From: Faecalicatena contorta
GTDB lineage: Bacteria > Bacillota > Clostridia > Lachnospirales > Lachnospiraceae
Reading direction: 5' to 3'
DNA: 64,000 nucleotides
Assembly: GCF_003149105.1 (NCBI RefSeq)
Contig: NZ_QGDS01000003.1
Span: 161,674 to 225,673, forward strand
Positions 60,186 through 64,000 of the stretch are shown here, in pieces; the stretch's first letter is position 1; each line of letters begins with the position of its first letter. The notes below the pieces were generated by a model. It did no database searches, had not been told where the DNA came from, and saw nothing but the letters and a program-made list of their open reading frames with translations. The position numbers were made by a program, and so were the translations under genes.

Positions 60186-61928
60186 TTAACCTTTCCTTCT
60201 AAACTGCATGTCATAAAGTTCTGCATAAACGCCCTTCTTCTCCAAAAGCTGCTCGTGAGTTCCCTGCTCTGCAATTCCCTGCTCTGTCAGCACTAAAATC
60301 CTGTGAGCATTGCGGATCGTGGAAAGGCGGTGGGCAATCACAAAGGTAGTCCTGTTTTTAGCCAGACTTTCCATAGACTGCTGTACAACCTGTTCGCTTT
60401 CATTATCCAGGGCGGAAGTGGCTTCATCAAAAATCAAAACCTCAGGATTTCTTAAAAATACCCGGGCAATGGACAAACGCTGTTTTTGTCCTCCTGATAA
60501 TTTCACCCCCCGCTGTCCCACATCTGTATCATATCCTTCCGGGAAGCTCATAATAAATTCATGGGCATTGGCACTTCTGGCTGCCCGGATAACCTCTTCA
60601 TCCGTAGCTCCTGGTTTTCCATAACGGATGTTGTCCATAATACTGCCTGCAAACAAATAGACATCCTGCTGCACAATCCCGATATGATTCCGAAGTTCTG
60701 CCAGCTTAATATTCCTGATATCCAATCCATCCAAATAGATTCCGCCCTCCGACACCTCATAAAATCTTGGAATCAGACTGCACAGCGTAGTTTTTCCTAC
60801 GCCTGAAGGTCCTACCAGAGCAATATAGTCTCCGGCGTTCACTTTTAAATTCAGGTTATCCAGCACCCTTTCATTCTTGTTTTCATAATAAAAGGAGACA
60901 TCCCGAAACTCAATATCACCCTTCACTTCTTCCGGTGAAATTGCATCCGGCTTATCTGCAATATCGGGTGCGATAGATACGATTTCCAAAAATCTTTCAA
61001 AACCAGAATAACCATTCTGGAACTGCTCCGTAAGGGTCACAAGTTTCTTTACAGGCTCTGTGAAATTATTAATATACAAAAGAAATGTAATCAAATCTGT
61101 CACAACAAGCTTACCTGAAAGCATCATTCCCACACCAGACAATAACACAGTCACTGTAATCAGTGTGCTCATGGCGCCCAGGCCGGAATTGTAAATTCCC
61201 ATATATTTATAGCTCGTTTTTTTCGCTGCCACAAAGTTATCATTCCCGGCTTTGAACTTTTTCATTTCTACATTTTCATTTGCAAAAGACTTTACCACAC
61301 GGATACCAGAAAGGCTGTCTTCTATCTGGCTGTTAATTTCACCGATTTTTTCCCGGTTTCTCTTGAATGCAATCTTCATTCTGCCATTATAGTAGAAAGC
61401 AAAGACTGCCATAACAGGAATAAATGCAAATGCAAGCAGTGCAAGCTTCACATTTACTGTCAATAGAATTACAAAAGAACCTATAATTTTAATGATGGAT
61501 ATTACCAAATCCTCAGGGCCGTGGTGCAGTAACTCACTGATATCAAACAAGTCACTTGTAATCCTTGATAACAAATGTCCTACTTTCTGATTATCATAAA
61601 AAGCAAATGTCAGCTTTTGATAATGACCGAAGATGTCCCTTCGCATGTCTGCTTCCATCTTCGCCCCCATAATATGTCCAAAATAGCCTATATAAAAATT
61701 ACAGAACATTTCCAGTGCCACCAGCCCCAGCATCACAGCTCCCAGCATCAGGATGGCCTGTCTTGCCTCCGATGCCTGAAAATGAATCACTTCATTGGTA
61801 ATATATCTGACAAGCATCGGGATGACCAGTGCCACAGCCGCCCCCAATATAGCAAAAACCATATCACTGTAAAACAACCCTTTGTAAGGTTTATAGTAAG
61901 CAAATAACTTTTTTAATTTTCCTTTCAT
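60186..61928 (-). CDS. ABC exporter, fused permease-ATPase
   Basis: A 580-residue half-transporter of the MsbA/BmrA/LmrA type. Six membrane helices in residues 15-300; ATPase domain from about 340. Walker A is GPSGVGKTT near 374-382, the Q-loop is VQQD near 423-426, the signature LSGGQKQRLSIARVF is near 484-498, and Walker B is VLIFDEATSALD near 504-515; the H-loop is VIAHRLS near 536-542. Works as a homodimer to export lipids or drugs. No gene partner; GAGAGG ribosome site. Confidence 0.93.
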   Translation of the reverse strand: MKGKLKKLFAYYKPYKGLFYSDMVFAILGAAVALVIPMLVRYITNEVIHFQASEARQAILMLGAVMLGLVALEMFCNFYIGYFGHIMGAKMEADMRRDIFGHYQKLTFAFYDNQKVGHLLSRITSDLFDISELLHHGPEDLVISIIKIIGSFVILLTVNVKLALLAFAFIPVMAVFAFYYNGRMKIAFKRNREKIGEINSQIEDSLSGIRVVKSFANENVEMKKFKAGNDNFVAAKKTSYKYMGIYNSGLGAMSTLITVTVLLSGVGMMLSGKLVVTDLITFLLYINNFTEPVKKLVTLTEQFQNGYSGFERFLEIVSIAPDIADKPDAISPEEVKGDIEFRDVSFYYENKNERVLDNLNLKVNAGDYIALVGPSGVGKTTLCSLIPRFYEVSEGGIYLDGLDIRNIKLAELRNHIGIVQQDVYLFAGSIMDNIRYGKPGATDEEVIRAARSANAHEFIMSFPEGYDTDVGQRGVKLSGGQKQRLSIARVFLRNPEVLIFDEATSALDNESEQVVQQSMESLAKNRTTFVIAHRLSTIRNAHRILVLTEQGIAEQGTHEQLLEKKGVYAELYDMQFRRKG

Positions 61929-62119
61929 AGCGTTTTCCTCTCTCGTTGTAACTTATTTTCCAAGTACCATATTACTCCAATTCTGCTATATTTGCAAATG
62001 ACCCTTTCTCTCCACTCATTTTAGAAAGGATGTCCTGTGCAACAAAAAGAGCCTGGAAATCCATCCAAACCCTTTCTAAGACCACCCTATTTATCTATAT
62101 CTTGCCACCGGTATATCTC

Positions 62120-63193
62120 TTAGCCTTCATTCATATTTGCCAGTTTTGCACTCTGGTCTGCAGCAATCAGACTATCTATAACTTCTTCTAAATCCCCATT
62201 CAATATTGTATCCAGTTTATGAAGAGTTAGTTTAATTCTATGGTCTGTGACTCTTCCCTGAGGGAAGTTATAAGTCCTGATTTTCTCGGAACGGTCACCA
62301 GTCCCTATCTGGCTTCTTCTTGCTTCTGCTTCCGATGCCTGTTGTTTTTCCAGCTCTAAATCATATAATTTAGAACGGAGCAGACGAAAGGCTTTTTCTT
62401 TGTTTTGAAGCTGTGACTTTTCAGTCTGGCTGTAAATAACAATACCTGTGGGATAATGGGTCAGACGCACTGCTGAGTCCGTCGTATTGACACATTGTCC
62501 GCCGTTTCCTGAGGCACGCATAACGTCGATGCGGACATCTTTATCCTCAATCACAACATCCACTTCCTCGGCCTCCGGCATAATTGCCACCGTAATGGTG
62601 GAGGTATGGATTCTGCCGCCGCTCTCCGTCTCCGGCACACGCTGTACACGGTGTACACCGCTTTCATATTTCAGGCGGGAATATGCTCCCTGTCCTGTAA
62701 TCATGAATACACACTCTTTAAATCCGCCAATCCCATTTTCATTCAGGGAAATCATCTCAATTTTCCAGCGGCGTCCCTCTGAATAGTGTACATACATACG
62801 GTAAACTTCTGCTGCGAACAGCGCAGCCTCATCACCGCCGGCACCGGCACGGATTTCCACAATAACGTTCTTTTCATCATTGGGGTCCTTTGGCAGGAGC
62901 AGAATCTTTAACTCCTGCTCCAGTTCTTCTACCCGGGCTTTAGAATCATTCAATTCTTCTTTCGCCATCTCGCGCATCTCTTCATCAGACTCTTCGTCCA
63001 GCATGACGAGACTGTCTTCAATATTCTGCTTACACTGTTTATACTCTTTATATGCTTCCACAATGGGAGTCAAATCACTTTGTTCTTTCATCAGCTTACG
63101 GAAACGTTCAGGGTCATTGGCCACATCCGGCTCCTGTAATTCCCCCATGATTTCTTCGTAGCGGATCAATAAATCCTCTAATCTATCAAACAT
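62120..63193 (-). CDS. prfA: peptide chain release factor 1
   Basis: A 357-residue class I release factor that reads UAA and UAG. N-terminal helical domain, then the PxT-region domain and the catalytic GGQ near residues 231-233 ([19 protein letters not shown]), where the base after GGQ is Cys rather than the usual His. C-terminal [10 protein letters not shown] near 313-322. GGQ-Gln is the residue methylated by PrmC, whose gene lies directly upstream. AAAGGATAG ribosome site. Confidence 0.96.
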   Translation of the reverse strand: MFDRLEDLLIRYEEIMGELQEPDVANDPERFRKLMKEQSDLTPIVEAYKEYKQCKQNIEDSLVMLDEESDEEMREMAKEELNDSKARVEELEQELKILLLPKDPNDEKNVIVEIRAGAGGDEAALFAAEVYRMYVHYSEGRRWKIEMISLNENGIGGFKECVFMITGQGAYSRLKYESGVHRVQRVPETESGGRIHTSTITVAIMPEAEEVDVVIEDKDVRIDVMRASGNGGQCVNTTDSAVRLTHYPTGIVIYSQTEKSQLQNKEKAFRLLRSKLYDLELEKQQASEAEARRSQIGTGDRSEKIRTYNFPQGRVTDHRIKLTLHKLDTILNGDLEEVIDSLIAADQSAKLANMNEG

Positions 63194-63255
63194 CTCTTTC
63201 TATCCTTTCTTACGTTCACTTGTATCTGTTCAGAGCTATGAACAATTACGTTCAC

Positions 63256-64000
63256 TTATCTATCATACACGCCAGTAACAACCCGGTCAAGACCTGCTAA
63301 ATCCTTTTTTACAATGACATTATGATATCCTGCACAGCCCATCATAGAGCTTACTGCTTCCCCCTGGTCAGCTCCAATTTCAAACACCAGGCAGCCGCCC
63401 TTTGTAAGATATTTATCTGCCGCTTCTATAATCCTTCTGTAGAAATGCAGACCATCTTCTTTCCCATCCAAAGCCAGTATAGGATCATGGTTCTTTACTT
63501 CCTCCTGCAGTGTCTCTATCACGTCTGTTCTAATATAAGGCGGATTGGAAACAATCATTTCATACTGTCCCGTTACCTGTTCAAATAAATCACTGCATAA
63601 GAACTCGGCCTGTATATGAAGAGAATCTGCATTTGCCTGTGCAGTCTCCAGCGCCTTTTGTGAAATATCAGCTCCGGTACCTTTTATCTTCATCTTTGCG
63701 GATTTTCCGGCATGATGCAGAATGCTCAGCAAAATACATCCCGAGCCGGTACACATATCCAGCAGCCGGTACCTTCCGCCAGCCGGCTCAAATGTACCTT
63801 CTGGTCTTCCCTTTACAGCTTCTCCTATGATTTTCAGAGCTTCTTCTGCCAGCAATTCTGTATCTTGTCTTGGAATCAGCACATGCTCATTCACCTGAAA
63901 TTCCAGCCCCATAAACTCCTGAACTCCCGTAAGATGCTGAAGAGGGATATGCTGTGCTCTTCTTTCTATATAATGGAGGTACTGGCTTTCCTCATCCTGT
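63256..64000 (-). CDS. prmC: release-factor glutamine methyltransferase, 5' end outside the window
   Basis: 248 codons, continuing past the window edge. The first visible residues (QHIPLQHLTG...FMGLEF, at about 63913-63950) belong to the N-terminal helical domain; then FQVNEHVLIPRQDTELL and the S-adenosylmethionine site DMCTGSGCILLSI; the catalytic NPPY motif is in VSNPPYIRTDV. The Met at 63912 is internal. PrmC methylates the Gln of GGQ in release factors; prfA follows 62 bases downstream. Confidence 0.95.
   Translation of the reverse strand, partial: QDEESQYLHYIERRAQHIPLQHLTGVQEFMGLEFQVNEHVLIPRQDTELLAEEALKIIGEAVKGRPEGTFEPAGGRYRLLDMCTGSGCILLSILHHAGKSAKMKIKGTGADISQKALETAQANADSLHIQAEFLCSDLFEQVTGQYEMIVSNPPYIRTDVIETLQEEVKNHDPILALDGKEDGLHFYRRIIEAADKYLTKGGCLVFEIGADQGEAVSSMMGCAGYHNVIVKKDLAGLDRVVTGVYDR

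Noticed and set aside
1..64000. CRISPR array, insertion sequence, prophage or integrase genes
   Set aside because: No regularly spaced repeats, transposase or integrase motifs were seen; the only repeats are short intergenic ones and the gene-internal 18-bp duplication.

Overview
The window looks like chromosomal DNA of a spore-forming, Gram-positive anaerobe of the class Clostridia, most likely Lachnospiraceae-like. Reasons: strong AGGAGG-type ribosome sites; a PolC-type DNA polymerase; a PTS EI/HPr pair; a biotin/sodium-pump decarboxylase operon; ferredoxin-linked indolepyruvate oxidoreductase; a large single-chain PurL; a collagen-like spore-surface protein; and promoter motifs resembling the late mother-cell sporulation sigma factor. 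This assignment is inference, because there is no rRNA gene in the window. No insertion sequence, prophage, plasmid function or CRISPR array was seen.

Layout. 1-5040 is an accessory stretch: the 3' end of a collagen-like (BclA-type) protein, an amidohydrolase/membrane protein/MerR regulator operon behind a MerR-type promoter with a 19-bp spacer, and a divergent pair of probable spore-surface proteins (a DNRLRE-like protein and a 96-residue protein). 5199-10451 (minus) is a five-gene operon with both a 12S-like and a 5S-like carboxyltransferase, one biotin carrier, an OadB sodium pump and an unusual OadG-like lipoprotein. 10759-20299 is a pyroglutamate/glutamate catabolic locus: 5-oxoprolinase subunits PxpA, PxpB and PxpC, glutamate dehydrogenase, a dicarboxylate/amino-acid:cation symporter, an aminotransferase, an RraA-like aldolase, a D-2-hydroxyacid dehydrogenase and a divergent LysR regulator. 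20708-20876 holds tRNA-Met(CAU) and tRNA-Val(UAC).

21062-34183 is mixed: purL, a DUF1461 membrane protein, a LysR regulator, a chemoreceptor, a PD-(D/E)XK/XPD-like helicase, a LytTR/GHKL two-component system, and a stomatin/NfeD pair. 34360-36586 is a two-gene DNA-repair cassette (TIGR03916 radical SAM plus TIGR03915) whose promoter carries two LexA/SOS-box-like palindromes. An XRE-TPR regulator follows, then ptsH-ptsI and a cold-shock gene. 40549-46563 is an aryl-pyruvate oxidation operon (iorA-iorB, two phenylacetate-CoA ligases, two ACT-domain proteins). The last part holds glyA, polC, ispG, a P-type ATPase, hisC, a second aminotransferase, a DUF2156 protein, an ABC exporter, prfA and the 3' part of prmC.

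How it fits together: two large metabolic blocks are geared to amino-acid fermentation. Pyroglutamate is imported or salvaged, opened to glutamate and deaminated to 2-oxoglutarate. Aromatic 2-oxoacids are oxidised to aryl-CoA with reduced ferredoxin. A sodium-pumping decarboxylase recovers energy from carboxylated intermediates. The most noteworthy signals are the SOS-box-controlled radical-SAM repair pair, the HPr protein in which the regulatory Ser46 is Arg, the hybrid transcarboxylase/sodium-pump operon, the MerR-type operator ahead of the deaminase operon, and the sporulation-type promoters of the spore-surface pair.
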